Shown here piece after piece: positions 11,185 through 23,810 of a stretch of 64,000 nt of DNA. How positions within the stretch are numbered: position 1 is the first letter of the stretch; every line of letters starts with the position of its first letter. Where the stretch lies: contig JACKQL020000010.1 in assembly GCA_018296165.2 (NCBI GenBank), positions 434,001 through 498,000 on the forward strand. The letters are read 5' to 3'. The position numbers and the translations under genes are program-made. The notes beneath the pieces were generated by a model. The model worked only from the letters and a program-made list of their open reading frames with translations. It did no database searches and was not told the DNA's origin. The DNA comes from Termitomyces sp. T153. Lineage: Eukaryota; Basidiomycota; Agaricomycetes; Agaricales; Lyophyllaceae.

Positions 11185-11595
11185 CTAGATTCAGTCTGGG
11201 AGCCCCCTTTTTGATTGCCTGAGTTTCTACTTGGTTCTTTAAAAGGTCTCTCCCTCACCAGTGTCTTAGTGTCTTCTGTGTTCCTCCCATGACCCAACCA
11301 ACCCCTCCAGCACCTGCCCCTGATGCTTTAAGCCCCCAGGATGATGCCTGGAGTTGTTTGCTGTCCCTGGAGACATAGGTTCAACTTACTCAAGCCCCCC
11401 TTACCTCCCACACTGCTGAACTCTCTGGGCTCTGTCAAACCACTGAAGCAGTGTCCTTCTCTCTCCAGGCCCTCCTGGAAAATCTCTCCCTTGCTCCTAC
11501 TTCTCCACCTGGACCCCCAGCAGCTGCAGCAAGGTTTTCTTCTGCACTTAGCTCAGAGTTTCTAGCACCCCACTCCAAACTTCCTTGCCATGCAC

Positions 11596-11965
11596 TGTAA
11601 GGGCGACCTCCGGGGCAGTGGATCAGAGTCATGCAGCTGGCAGAGGGGAATCTGAAGTATATTAGCAGAGTAGACAATGATACAAATCAGTAACTAAGCA
11701 CCTAGCAGAGGGGAATCCAAAGAGAACAAGTCTAAGGATCCCTGCTGCTCAGCATGGCACATCAGTGGGTGGCAGAGGCATGAGAACTACTGTACAGGTG
11801 ACTGGAGTTACTTCTAACTCTAGGGCAATGGTTGCTGAGGTAATACGGAGAACTCCAAAGTTCTCCAGAGATCTCTGGAGTTCTGGAAAGAGCCCCAGAG
11901 ATGTCAAACAAGCTGCAGAGATGCTGGAACCAGTTATGGAGGTTGGAAATGGAAGTCCTCTGACA
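11596..11965 (-). repeat. 3' LTR of A1 (family A)
   Basis: Plus-strand ends are TGTAAGGGCGACC and CCTCTGACA; in coding direction it is TGTCAGAGGA...CCCTTACA, 370 bp. The polypurine tract, CTAGAGGGGGAGTGA on the coding strand, adjoins it at 11966-11980. The family-A LTR copies at 23441, 30167, 44137, 44870 and 50581 have 367-370 bp each. Confidence 0.92.
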
Positions 11966-11991
11966 TCACTCCCCCTCTAGCATGTGGCGTC

Positions 11992-14900
11992 TCAATGTGC
12001 AGGGTGGAAGAAGTCCCTGATTGCTTGGTCCACTGGTGAGATAGGGTAGATTCCTTGTATAGCATGTGGGGTGTCTGGATGTCTCTGGTGGATCTCTTTG
12101 ACAAGTCTGGGAACATGTATGTTCTTCCACGGCTCCCAGGAGATATCCTTGATTCTATAGCTTTTCCACTTCACCTTGTATTGTAGTCATCTCTGGAATA
12201 AATGGCTATCTAGGATTTCCTCCACTTCATACTCCTCATTGTCATTGACCACCATGGGGGGCAGCAGAGGTGGTGGACATTGCCTCAGGATAGGATCTTC
12301 AGAGGCTGGGGTTAGTTTGACTACATTGAACACTGGATGAAGCTGGTGCATCCCTGCAGGGAGTCAGAGTCAATAGGCCAGGGGTCCCACCTGTTGTTCC
12401 ACTGTGAACGGCCCTAGTTGGTGGTGTGATAGCTTTTTTGAGGGTTAGGTGGTTGTAATGTCAGAGGCATCCAGGTAGACTTGATTTCTAGGCTAATATC
12501 TGTGCTCCGGGGTCCTCCTGCAGTCATAGTATCTTGCCATGTTGTTTTTTGCTTTTGCCAGTACAGCTCAGGCCTCCTCCTGTGACCTCTTCATCTGGTC
12601 TACAAATTTGTTTATTGCCTCATTTTCTGAGAGTTTGGGCCTGGGGTTCAAAACTTATGTGTAGGTGCCATCCAGTATCAAGGAAGAATGGGGAAAACTG
12701 GGTAGATGCATGAACATGGTTGTTGTACTGGAATTTGGCATCGAGGAGGAGTTTGTCCCAGTCATCTTGGCACTCATTGCAGAAGAGGTGGAGATACTAT
12801 TCCAGCTCCTGGTTTATGTGCTCTGTCTGGCCATCAGACTGTGGATGGTAGGTAGTGGTGGTGTGGAGCTTTACTCTGAGCAGTCAGTAGAGCTCCTGGG
12901 TGAACTCCGCCACAAATTGTGGTCTCCAATCTGAGATGTAGGCATCAGAGAGGCCATAGAGCTTCCAGATGTTCCTCCAGTACAGATTTGTGGCACCCAT
13001 GGCAGAGCAGGTAGTATGGGTCGGAATGAAGTGCACTCTCTTGCCATACAGGTCCACCACCACCATGATTGCATTGTAACCATGGGTGTTGGGGAGCTAT
13101 ACAATGAAGTCTACAGATGCTACACTCCACTGTTCCACAGGCACTGGTAGCAGGTGTAAGTATCTGTAGGGAAGTTGGCACTGGGGCTTGGTCCAGAGGC
13201 AGATGTCAGGTTCCGCTGACCTCGGGGGCTCAGCTGCACTGGGCGAGTCCTTACTAGGCAGGCGTGATCCCCTTGCACTGGTAACCGAACACTCGAAATG
13301 TTCCGGGCACTGATGGCCTGTGCGGATAGCTGGTGGGATGTGATCTGGACAGATCTGGGGAGGTCTGGAGAAGTCGGATTGCGAGGAAACGGGACGGTCT
13401 TGGCGGGGTTCAGGCAGAAGACCGTATGGGAGATTTGCGGAAGCAAAGGGATAGGCAACTGTGTGATTAATGGGAGCGGAGCCGGGGTTTGATGGGGGAT
13501 CAATTGGAGTTGATGGAGTCCGGGACCGAGCAAAGAGCAAGGTTCGGACCTGGTGAAGGAGTGTCGGGGTTTGTAATTGTAATCGTGGAGTTTGTGAGGT
13601 CATTAGGGTTGATGAAGACTTGGGCACAACGGTTGGACGGAGTCACCGAGACAGCGTCAGATGAGATGATATGGAACAAGAGTAGATTCGAGTGGAGATA
13701 CGAGACGATAATGAGAATAATAGCAAAATGGAGACAAGACAAGACTGGGAGACTGAGATAAGACCGGGAGACTGAGATAAGACCGGGAGACTGAGAGTAA
13801 GGAGAACGAGACACGAAACACAAAACACGAAACACGAAACATGAAAAGGAAACAATCAGACCATAGGTAACGTTAAGCAATATCAAGACTAGAGTACGAA
13901 GAGCTACTCGATGGCTTATATACTGACTACCGGAGAACTTTGGGGTACGTCGGCTGTGGCGGTGGGGCTTGGCAGAGCTCGACGGAGTGGGTGGGTGTCG
14001 GTTGCAATTGAGGATCGGGCTGCGCTGATATGTTGATGGGATCATTGGGGAACGTGGGTCGCCCCGAGGTTGTCGTGATACTCCGGAATAGGTTGGAGGA
14101 ACCAGGGTGTTGAGTTGATGATGGGTGGCAAAGATTGGGAACAGTGGGGGTGGTTCTCAGGGTTTGGGAGATCCAGGGTAAGTGTCAGTGGCTGTGGGGA
14201 AGGCACCGAAGTTGGCCAGGGGGCCGTCAGAGTTAGCCGGGGAGGCGTCGGAGTTAGCCAAAATAGGTGCGGGGCATGGGCGGAAGTTCGGCGGAGCATC
14301 GGGGGTTTTTTGGGGGTTCGGGGGGTTGATGGACAATGTGCGGGGGTTCAGGGGACAGGTCGTGACAGCAGAGATTGCAGGTACTAGTGTAGAACCCAAT
14401 TAACCAGGACATCTGGGGCCACCAGTAGTTCCACAATACTAACTCCAGTGTCTTCTACCACACAGGGTGCCCTGCAATGCAGGAGTCATGGTGTTGCTCC
14501 ACAATCCTCCAACAAAGCTCTGGAATGTTGGAGATGTAGATATGGTCTCAGAAGGTCAGGATTCCATCTTGGAGGACCCATTTGTCAGCATGGACTGCCT
14601 TGACACCAGTAGTATGCTCTGACTTCAGTGTTCTAGCAGCCTGTGCCACAAGCTCCTCCTGTTGACCATCCCGATTACTCTGCTGTATGTCCTGGAGAAT
14701 GTTTGCCTCTGCTCTGTTAATGGCAAGGCCCTCCATGGCTCAGATTGTGAACAATTTGGAGCAGAGGAGCACAGTGTTACTGTTATCCCCTTCCCCCATT
14801 CCATGGTCTGCCCTCCAAGACAGGGCATCTGGTTTCCTCATGCTCTAGCCAGGCTTGTGGTGCAAGGAGAAGTCAAAGTTGGCAAGGTAGAGGGACCATT

Positions 14901-17140
14901 GGGCCTGTTAGCAATTGAGCTTCTTGGCTGTCCAGAAGTATTTGAGGTTCTTGTGATCTGTCCAGACCTCAAACTTGTGCTGTGTACCTTCTAGGAAGTG
15001 CTGCCACTCCTCAAACAATTGGATAATGGCCAGCATCTCCTTGTCATGGATCTCATAGTTCCATTCCACTGCATTCAAGCTTTTGGAGTAAAAGGCCACT
15101 GGATGCTACTTCCAATTCTCTGGAGATTGCTGTAAGAGCACTGCCCCAGTGGCAAAGTTGGAGCTGTCAGCCTCTATGTAGAAGGGAGAGTTGTTGTCCG
15201 GGAATAGGAGAACAGGCCCAGAGGTCACAGTGTGCTTGAGAGTGTCAAGGGCCATCTGCTCTGGAGGTCCCCAGCTCCATGTAACATCCTTTCCCATGAG
15301 GTCAAATAGCAAGCAGGCATGGTGTGAGAAGTCCTGGATAAATCTCTGGTAGAAGTTTGCAAAACCAAGGAACACCTGCACCTCCTTCTTATTTTGGGGC
15401 TCTGGCCACTCTGCCACACCTGCTACCTTCACCGAGTCCATCTCTGCTGCTCCATGGGAGATGATCAGGCCGAGGTACTCAATCTAGGTTTGTTCAAACT
15501 CGCACTTCTCTGGCTTGAGGTAGAGCTGGTGCTGGCAGAGGTGTTCCAGGACAAGATGAGTGATCCAACAGTGTTTCTTCAGTGTTTTGGTATAGATGAG
15601 GATGTCATTGAGGTACATGCACACTACAACCTCCGCAATGAGCTCCTGAAAGATGTTGTTCATCATGGTCTGGAAGGTGGCTGGGCTGTTGATGAGACCA
15701 AAGAACATGACAAGCAGCTCAAACAATTCCTGGTTGGTCCAGAAGGCCACTTTCCACTCATCTCCTTCCTGAATATGCACATTGTTGTAATCCCACTGGA
15801 TGTCCAGTTTAGTGAAGTATTGCATGCCCCGGAGGTTTTTGATGAGCTCAGAGATGAGGGGGAGGGGGTAACGGTTCTTCACTATCATGGTGTTGAGTAC
15901 CTGGTAGTCCTGTATCAGTTGGAGGGAGCCATCCTTCTTTTCGATGAAGAAGACCAGAGAAGCCATTAGGGACTTGGATGGACAGATATGACTGGAGTCC
16001 AAGTTTTTCTGTAGGAATGTGTCAAGCTTGTCCTGCTCCCTGAGCACAAGGGGGTGGACCTTACAGCTGGAGAGTGTGGAGTCAGGCAGCAGTTCAATGG
16101 CATAGTCTCACCTCTTACACTCCAGAAGCGAGTCAAAGGAGGCTTTGAAGAACACATCTTTAAATGCATGCAGGTAGGGGAGTACCATGTCCCAGAACTC
16201 TTGAGGCATGGTGTTGGCAGCAAAGGCCTGGGCCAGCCTCTGGAACATAGTCTGGCTAGCCTTGATCTCCACAATAGAGGGCAGTGGGTGGACAGTGGTA
16301 ACATAGATTTGATCCCCCACCTCTATTGCATTGTCTGGAAGCTTCAGCTTATGTATACCACCAAACTCCCTTCCATGCTCCTCCTCCAGGGCTCTGCTAT
16401 TGCTCCAATCATCCTTATAGAGGGCCTCTTTATGAGGGAACACCAGAAGTGGAGGGTCTAGAAGGTCTAGATTGGTGAAGAGGAGAGGGCCAGTGTGACA
16501 TGCTTGGATGGCTGCATGCTCTCAGACTTGGGTCCAATGCTCTGCTCTGTCCTCCATAGTGCAGGCAGAGCACTTCCTGGGGCATCTACTCATGGTCACC
16601 TCTCCTTTGGTCCAATTGATCTTGGGATTATGCTCTCAGAGCCACATGAACCCAAGAATCATGTCTTGCCTTCCCAAGCTGGTAACAGCAAATATGGCAC
16701 ACTCCACATGAATCCAATAACAGAGAACCAGGTCAAACACAGAGCTAATCATGCCAGCTTTGATGGGTGTTCCATTGATGTTGTAGACGGGAATGGGCTT
16801 GGGGAGAGGCTGCATGGTTAGGCTGTGGTGTTTGATGAACTCTGAGTCCAGGGAAAGTCCTATTGCTCCACTGTCCAGGAGAGCTGTGACTCTGTGGTTT
16901 TGCTGGGTGTCCATTGTCTCAATCTCCACATCAAGGCACAGGGAATGGGCAGACAAGCTGGAGGCCATCACATACTGTTGGGGCATTTGACACATCCAAG
17001 CAGGGCTGCACCATTGGACCTTTGGAGGTGTTAGAGGGCTTGGCAGAGGCTCCATAGTTAGTGTTTGTATGTCTGGAGGGGGGCTTCAAGGTTCTTCTAT
17101 CTCAGAATGAAGAGCATTGGAAAAGGCATTTTCATTTTCT
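11992..17140 (-). pseudogene. pol of A1 (PR-RT-RH-INT-chromodomain)
   Basis: In coding order: protease TALLDSGAIGLSLD (about 16880), RT with [20 protein letters not shown] and the catalytic motif YLNDILIYT (first Asp of YLDD is Asn) within 15484-16443, RNase H with FYIEADSSNFATGAVLLQ and [18 protein letters not shown] (14908-15441), integrase zinc region (14400-14740), integrase core (12870-13110) and a chromodomain with VKWKSYRIKDISWEPW near 12150. The stop is at 11992-11994 just before the polypurine tract. Many stops and at least two frame changes interrupt it, and LTR-B sits between the zinc region and the core. Confidence 0.85.
13204..14367 (-). repeat. Solo LTR, family B, in A1 integrase region
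   Basis: It runs from TGTCAGGTTCCGC to GGTCGTGACA (plus strand), 1164 bp, flanked by the 5-bp duplication GCAGA (13199-13203 and 14368-14372). It is the reverse complement of the copy at 18237-19401 along its whole length. It is rich in CpG while the host element is nearly free of it, so it is a recent insertion. A minus-strand TATATAA lies at 13916-13922. The frames that cross it are not genes. Confidence 0.93.
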
Positions 17141-17204
17141 ATTGACAGACAAGAGAACCTGTTAGCACCTAGCAACGGAGGCATACACCTCATCCATCAC
17201 TCAA

Positions 17205-17828
17205 CTAAAAATCCTCCTCCTGCTCCAGAGGTGAGGTGCACATGCTGGCTTCCTCCAGGGTCAACTCCAGCATGGGCTTGTCTAGTGACAGAGCTCTGGC
17301 AGCATCTTTTGCAGCCAAGAGCTGCAGGAGAAGTTCCTTCTGCTCTGCCATGGAGAGGTAGCATACCTCCAGGCCCAGAGGACAGTGTTGTACAAAGTGC
17401 CCAGGCTTCTTGCATCTCTGAAACAACAGCAGGGCAGCATAGAGTTGTCGGGCCACATCCATGTAAGTGAGGCAGGACTGTAGGAATCACTCCCTACCAG
17501 ATTGGGCACTGTTGTATGCGTCTGGCAGTGCCAGATGAGGGATCCACTGTAGGGTCACCAGAGCTACTGGAGTAGGTGCTGTAGCAGGTGGAGTTGGTTC
17601 TGCTGCCACAGGAGGGGCAGAGTTAGGGCTTAGGCATTCTAGCAGTACCTGGAGGGATTAGGAGATAAGATCTGTTGTCTGATAGAGAGTAGAGAGTTCA
17701 GTCATATGGTGGATGAGAGATGATTGTGTTAATTGCACCTGGGTCTCTAGGTGGAGCAGGCAAGTCCAAGCTTTGTCCTGCAGGGCTGGGGCCTCTGAGG
17801 GTGTGTCTGAGTTGGCAAGCTGAGACAT
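17205..17828 (-). pseudogene. gag of A1, capsid domain deleted
   Basis: It starts MSQLANSDTPSEAPALQDKA, like the gag of N2 and A3, and keeps the zinc knuckle CKKPGHFVQHC and the acidic end up to the stop at 17205-17207. Near 17465 the coding strand jumps from CTGCCTCACTTACAT straight to GGATGTGGCC. In A3 these two points are about 600 bp apart and enclose the gag capsid-like helical domain (45768-46330). So A1 cannot have made a normal particle protein after this deletion. Confidence 0.8.
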
Positions 17829-17921
17829 AGAACTCCATGGTGCTTAATCCTGGTGGAGAAGTGACAGATAGCAGCTTGGAGGTTTCTTGTGGCTATGCAG
17901 AGCTTCCAGGCCAGTTTTAGG

Positions 17922-17932
17922 AGACTTGTTCT
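17922..17932 (-). other. Primer-binding site of A1 (self-complementary 11-mer)
   Basis: On the coding (minus) strand it is AGAACAAGTCT, two bases inside the 5' LTR. The LTR carries the complementary 11-mer at 18062-18072. The arrangement is the same as in A2, N2 and A3. Confidence 0.55.
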
Positions 17933-18236
17933 GCTGTAAGGACAATCTCTGGGGCAGCAGATCAGAGTCACGCAGCTAGCAGAGGGGAATACAAAGTATA
18001 TTAGCAGAGTAGAGGATGATACAAATCAGTAACTAATCACCTAGCAGAGGGGAATCCAAAGAGAACAAGTCTAAGGATCCCTGCTGCTTGGTGCAGCACA
18101 TCAGTGGGTGGTGGAGGCATGGAAACTACTGTAAGGTGACCAGAGTTACTCTTAACCCTAGGGAAATGGTTGCTGAGGTAATACAGAGAACTCTGGAGAT
18201 GTTGAACAAGCTGCAGAGGTGCTGGAACCAGTCACA

Positions 18237-19401
18237 TGTCACGACCCGTTCCCCAAAACCCCGCACATCGTCCATCAAACCCCCGAACCCCCAAAAGGAC
18301 CCCCAACGCTCCGCCGAACTTTTGCCCATGCCCACGCCTACCTCGGCTAACTCCGACACCTCCCCGGCTAACTCCGACGGCCCCCTGGCCAACTTCGGTG
18401 CCTGCCCCGCAGCCACTGACACTTACCCTGGGCTTCCCAAACCCCGAGAACCACCCCCGCTATTCCTGATCTTCGCCCACCCATCATTAACTCAACACCC
18501 TGCTTCCTCCGACCTATTCCGGAATATCACGACAACCTCGGAACAACCCGCGATCCCATCAACGTATCAGCGCGGCACGATCTTCGATCACAACCGACAC
18601 CTGCCCGCTCCGTCAAGCCCCGCCAAGCCCCGCCGCCACAGCCGACGTACCCCGAAGTCCTCCGGTAGTCAGTATATAAGTCATCGAGTAGCTCTTCGTA
18701 CTCCAGTCTTGATATTGCTTAACGTTACCTATGGTCTGATTGCTTCCTTTTTGTGTTTCGTGTTCGTTTTCGTGTCTTTTTCTCCTTACTCTCAGTTTCC
18801 CGGTCTTATCTCAGTCTCCCGATCTTATCTCAGTCTCCCGGTCTTATCTCAGTCTCCCGGTCTTGTCTCGTCCCCTTTTCGTTATCGTTCTCGTTATCGT
18901 TTCGTACCTCCACTCGAATCTACTCTTGTTCCATAATGTCTCGTCCAACGCCATCTCGGTGACGTCATCTGACCCTTGTGCCCAATTCTTCATCAACCCT
19001 AACAACCTCACGAACTCCGCGATTATAATTACGAACCCCGACACCCCTTACCAGGTCCGAACCTCACTCTTCGCTCGGTCCCGGACTCCATCAACTCCAA
19101 AGGATCTCCCATCAAACCCCGGCTCCGCCCCCATTGATCACACAGCCACCTACTCCCTTGCTTCCGCAAATCTCCCGTACGGCCTTCTGCCTGAACCCCA
19201 CCAAGACCGTCTCATTTCCCCGCAATCCGACTTCTCCGGACCTTCCCGGATCTGTCTGGATCACATCTCCCCAATTACCCGTGCAAACCACCAGGACCCA
19301 GAATGTCTTTGAGTGTCCGGTCACCAATGCAGGGGAATCACGCCCGCCTAGTAAGGACTCGCCCAGTGCAGCTGCGCCCCCGAGGTCAGCGGACCCTGAC
19401 A
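18237..19401 (+). repeat. Solo LTR, family B, in the A1 5' LTR
   Basis: It runs from TGTCACGACCCG to GGACCCTGACA, 1165 bp, flanked by TCACA on both sides (18232-18236 and 19402-19406). Four 20-bp units of the type CTTATCTCAGTCTCCCGGT lie near 18790-18870; the copy at 13204 has fewer of these and more of a second CACGAAACA-type repeat. CpG is abundant. The TGTCACGACC start is of a type common in agaricomycete gypsy LTRs (recollection, not searched). Long open frames at 18088-18936 and 18740-19312 run across its borders and are not supported as genes. Confidence 0.93.
18673..18679 (+). promoter_or_regulatory. TATA box of LTR-B
   Basis: CAGTATATAAGTCATCGAG is conserved in all three LTR-B copies (here, 13916-13922 on the minus strand, and about 52193 on the plus strand). 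It fixes the orientation of each copy. Confidence 0.6.
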
Positions 19402-22400
19402 TCACAGAGGTTGGAAATGGAAGTCTCTTGACATGCACTCCATAATGTCTTTGATGTGATGGAGACTATAGAGTTGGAGAATGTTTCCTCCAGTCTTGTA
19501 TCACCTATATCTAGTTGAGCAGTGAAGCCTTTGCCTCTGATGCCTTGAAAATTGCCTGGGTTCTCTCCTACATGAAGGCAGACTGAGCCTCAACTTACAC
19601 ACTGCACATTTTTTGATGCCCAGGAGGAGTTGAGGGTTTTTCTAGCTGGATGGAGTTTAAAGGAGTTCTGAGCTGAGTTTCTTCCCCTCAATACTGCCAA
19701 GACCACAGCTCTTTCCCTTCAAGACTGAACCCAGTATGGTCAAGGGAAGTGGTTGCTAGACAAGTACATTGACTCTTTCTATGCCTTAGTTGAACAGGCT
19801 GGCTATCAAGATGGTTTGCAACTCTGCCTCACTCACCTTCCATAATGAACTCCACCCCTCTCTCATGGATTGTGTTGATAGTATGGCTGAGGGGTGCTCA
19901 GATAATGAGCATATCAATACTTGGTACAAGGTGGTATGTGAGCAGTGGCAGCTGATGAAACTGCAACATAAGCTGCAGCAGATGCAACCCTCAAGGCTTC
20001 TTTTCTCTTGTGGCAGGTTCACCCTCCAAGCTTCCCCATCTATGCCTGCTCTAGCAGCCCCACAAGCAGGTGCAACTTTTTCCCTTCCATCTCATGTTGC
20101 TCCCTGACACTCCCTGCCCCAAGGAGTCCCAATGGATGATGCCTCTTGACAGCAATCCTCTACCCTTCTGTTGTGTCAACACTGCAGAAAGGCAGGTCAC
20201 TTTGCCTGCTACTGTCCTCGAGAGCTAGAAGTCTGCTACCTGTCTGCATCAGAGCAAGAGGAGCTGCTCATCCAACTCCTAGTAGCAAGGGATGCAACAG
20301 GAACCCCCTCTCCTGACACACCTATAGCTGTCCACTCCAATGAGGTGGCCAATGTATTGGAGGAGGTTCCTGCTGAGTCTGAGATTTTTTAAAAGGGCAA
20401 CAGATGACCTGTATGCCCCTGTTGCCTAGTGCTAATCATTTTGCTCTCCTGTCTGTAGAATCAAATATATCTGTGGCTGTTTTTGATACTATGCCTGAAA
20501 TAATAAGCTCCCCCTCAGACATACAAACTCCTTCTCCAACTAGAGTCTCCACTAGAAACACACTTCCTAGCCCATGCTTCCAGATTCCTGCATGGGAACA
20601 CCATCTCCTCCATTGTTACATTGTTGCTTCCACTCCTTAAGCCAACTACCTGAAGCTGCAGATGGAAATTGAGATAACAGACACCCAGCAGACCCAAAGT
20701 GTGGTTGCCCTGCTTGACAGTGGAGCAACAGGCCTCTTCCTTGACACAGATTATGTGCAACAACACTGCCTCACCACTCACCCCCTTTCTTGTCCTATTA
20801 CCATGTACAAGGTTGATGGCATGCTCAATGAAGCTGGCTCTATGCACTCCATGGTGTGACCTGGTTCTCCATTACCAAGACCACTCAGAGCAAGCCACAT
20901 TTGTTGTCACTAGTTTGGAAAAGCAAGACATGATCTTGGTGTTCACCTAGTTGCATGAACACAACCCAAAGATTGACTGGACTGAGAGTGAAGTGAAGAT
21001 GAGCTGCTGCTCTTGTTGCTGCATGACTTGTAGAGCCAAGGCTTGTGAGTGTGCTGCTGTGCATGCCTGCCATGCTGAGCATTTCCCTTATGCTGATCTT
21101 GACCTCCTGAGTTCTCCCCCTCTAGCATTCCCTCATAGAGAGGCCTTCTATAAGAATGTCCAAGGTGTTGGGTGTCAACCTCTAGAGGAAGAGGAAGGCA
21201 AAGAAGAATGGACCAGTACTGCAGACCCAGAGTCTCCAGCTGGAACCATAGAGGTGGGTAATAAGATCTATGCTACAATCCTTGGCCCCCCTCCTACAGT
21301 GGCAGAAATTCTGGCCAGTCATACCACTTCTCAGCATCTGGCTGAGGTAATTGTGGAAAACTCACAGCCTAAGCCTTTCTGTAGCACACTTCCCAATCTC
21401 CTCTAGGATTTTGAGGATATATTCTCCAAGGCCTCCTTTGATTCACTTCCAGAGCACAAGCAGTGGGATCATGCAATTGAGCTGATACCCAATGCTGAGC
21501 CCTCCAGCTGCAAGGTCTACCTGCTTGTGCCCTGTGAGCAGGATGAGCTGGACACTTTTCTGCAGGAGAATCTTAGCTCAGGACAGATACAACTCTCTAA
21601 ATCTCCAATGGCCTCCACAGTCTTCTTATTAAGAAGAAGGATGGGTCTCTTCATCTGGTTCAGGACTACCAAGCCTTGGATGTAGTGATGGTAAAGAATT
21701 GCTATCCCTTGCCATTTATTTCAGAACTTGTGAACAACCTTTGAGGTGCATGCTACTTCACTAAGTTGGATGTCCATTGGGGCTACAACAATGTGTGCAT
21801 CAAAGAAGGAGATGAGTGGAAGGCAGCATTCAGAAGCAATTGTGGACTCTTTGAACCTCTGGTGATGTTTTTTGGTCTCACCAATAGCCTGGCCACATTC
21901 CAGACTATGATGAATGACATTTTCTGCAATTTGATTGCAGAAGGTGTTGTTTATGTGTATCTTGACAATATCCTCATCTACACTAAAACTTTAGAGGAGC
22001 ATTGTTGGGTCACGCATATTGTTTTGGAATGCCTCTTCCAACACCAACTTTATTTAAAGCCTGAGAAGTGCAAGTTTGAGCAGACCAAGGTGGAGTATCT
22101 AGGTTTGATCATTTGGCATAGAATGGCTGAGATGGACCCCATTAAAGTAAGGGTAGCAGAGTGGCCCAAGCTGAGGAACAAGAAGGAAGTGCAGGCCTTT
22201 CTTGGGTTTGTAAACTTCTACCAGAGGTTCATACAGGATTTCTCCCACCATGCATGTCCCCTTTTTGACCTCACAAGCAAGGATACAGCATGGCAATGGG
22301 AGCCCCCACAGCAAGCTGCCTTTGATGCCCTCAAACAAGCTGTTACATCAAAACCTGTCCTCCTGGTTTCAGATGATGACTCTCCCTTCCATGTTGAAGC

Positions 22401-23440
22401 AGATAGCTCAGACTTTGCCACAGGAGCAGTCTTCTTCCAGCAGTCAAACAGGGATGGCAAGTAGCATCCAGTAGCCTTCTACTCCAAAAGCCTTAATGCA
22501 GTAGAATGGAACTATGAGATCTATGACAAAGAGATGCTTGCAATTATTTGGTCCTTCAAAGAATGGCAGCATTTCCTTGAGGGTGCATGCCATAAGTTCA
22601 AAGTCTGGACAGACCACAAGAACCTTGAGTACTTCCATTCTGCTAAGAAGCTGAATTGATTTCAAGCTTGATGGTCTCTGTACTTGGCCAACTTTGACTT
22701 CTCACTGCATCACAAGCCAGGATGGAGCATGGGCAAACTGGATGCATTATCTAGGCAGGCTGACCATGGCATAGGAGCAGAAGATAATGACAACATTGTC
22801 CTCCTCAAGCCTGAGCTCTTTGCCACCCATGCTCTAGAAGGAATTGTGGTCCAAGAGGATGAGGCAAACATTCTTAGAAATATCAGAAGAGGGAACCAGG
22901 AGGGTGCACAAGAGGATGTGGTTGCCCAGGCTGCACAGGCTCTACAAGCTTGATGAGCAAGCAGAGTCAAGTCTGTGCATGCAGATGAGTGAGGTCTTCA
23001 TGATGGGCTTCTGACCTTTATAGGATGCATCTATGTGCCTAACATTGCAGAACTTTGCCAACACATTGTGGAGCAACATCATGACTCTCAAGTAGCTGGA
23101 CATCCTGAAAGGTAGAAGACATTGGAGCTGGTATACTGGAATTACTAGCTCCCAATATGTAGGTGCCTACACTAGCAACTGTGATCTCTGCTTCTGCACC
23201 AAGCCTTGCTGCCAGGCACCTATGGGGTAGCTCCACTCTCTCCCTATTCCAACTGCCTGCTGGAGTGTTGCATCTGTAGATTTTATTGTGGAACTGCCAG
23301 ATGCTCACAGGTACAATGCTGTGATGGTAGTGGTGGACCTCTATGGTAAACAAGCCCACTTCATCCCCATCCACACAACATGCTCTGCCTTGGAAGCAGC
23401 TAGTCTGTATTGCAAGAATGTCTGGAAGCTCCATGGTCTG

Positions 23441-23810
23441 TGTAAGGGTTACCTCTGGAGCAGTGGATCAGAGTCACACAGCTAGCAAAGGGGAATCCAA
23501 AGTTATATTAGTGGAGTAAACAACAATACAATCAGTAACCAATCACCTAGCAGAAGGGAATCCAAAGAGAACAAGTCTAAGGATCCCTGCTGCTCAGTGT
23601 GGCACATCAGCAAGCAGCAGAGGCATGGGAACTACTGTACAGCAAGCTAGAGCTAATCCTAACCCTAGGACAATGATTGATGAGGTAATACAGAGAACTC
23701 TGCAGTTCTTTAGAGATCTTCAGGGTTTTAGAATGAGCCCCAGAGATGTGAAACAAGCTGCAGAGGCACTGGAAAAGGTTGCAGAGGTCAGAAATGGAAG
23801 TCCCCTGACA
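23441..23810 (-). repeat. 3' LTR of N2 (family A)
   Basis: Plus-strand ends TGTAAGGGTTACC and TCCCCTGACA, 370 bp, followed by the reverse complement of a polypurine tract (TCACCCTCCTCTAG). It differs from the 5' LTR mainly by transitions. Confidence 0.9.

Larger units (their letters stand above)
11596..19433 (-). mobile_element. Ty3/gypsy element A1 (minus strand), inserted in A2
   Basis: It is complete from LTR to LTR with target duplication TGCAC (11591-11595 and 19434-19438). The 3' LTR is 11596-11965; the 5' LTR starts at 17935 and ends at 19433, interrupted by a solo LTR-B (18237-19401). A second solo LTR-B (13204-14367) splits the integrase region. Without the guests the element is about 5.5 kb, shorter than A3 because its gag lacks the capsid domain. 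Confidence 0.92.
17935..19433 (-). repeat. 5' LTR of A1, interrupted by solo LTR-B
   Basis: The left part is 17935-18236 and the right part 19402-19433, ending TCTCTTGACA. Joining them across the LTR-B duplication TCACA restores the order seen in the 3' LTR (GGAACCAG...GAGGTTGGAAATGGAAGTC). Confidence 0.88.
11289..20391 (+). pseudogene. gag of A2, interrupted by element A1
   Basis: The first part (11289-11595) starts MTQPTPPAPAPDALSPQ and is Pro/Ala-rich with a predicted coiled N-terminal domain. The second part (19439-20391) holds the retrotransposon gag helical domain (HPSLMDCVDSMAEGCSDN, TWYKVVCEQWQLMKL) and one zinc knuckle, CQHCRKAGHFACYC (CX2CX4HX4C), near 20176-20217. It ends with an acidic tail and TAA at 20389-20391. 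Several in-frame stops (for example near 19510 and 19590) make it a pseudogene. The A1 insertion removes no A2 sequence apart from duplicating TGCAC. Confidence 0.8.

Noticed and set aside
13097..14045. Minus-strand frames of 176 and 181 codons
   Set aside because: They lie in the young solo LTR-B at 13204-14367 and correspond to non-coding LTR sequence.
15394..15969. Plus-strand open frame of 191 codons in A1
   Set aside because: It is the antisense of the RT region of A1, whose minus-strand translation has clear RT motifs.
18088..19312. Plus-strand open frames of 282 and 190 codons
   Set aside because: They cross the border of LTR-A and solo LTR-B and consist of Pro/Ser-rich LTR sequence with short tandem repeats; no domain and no conserved start.
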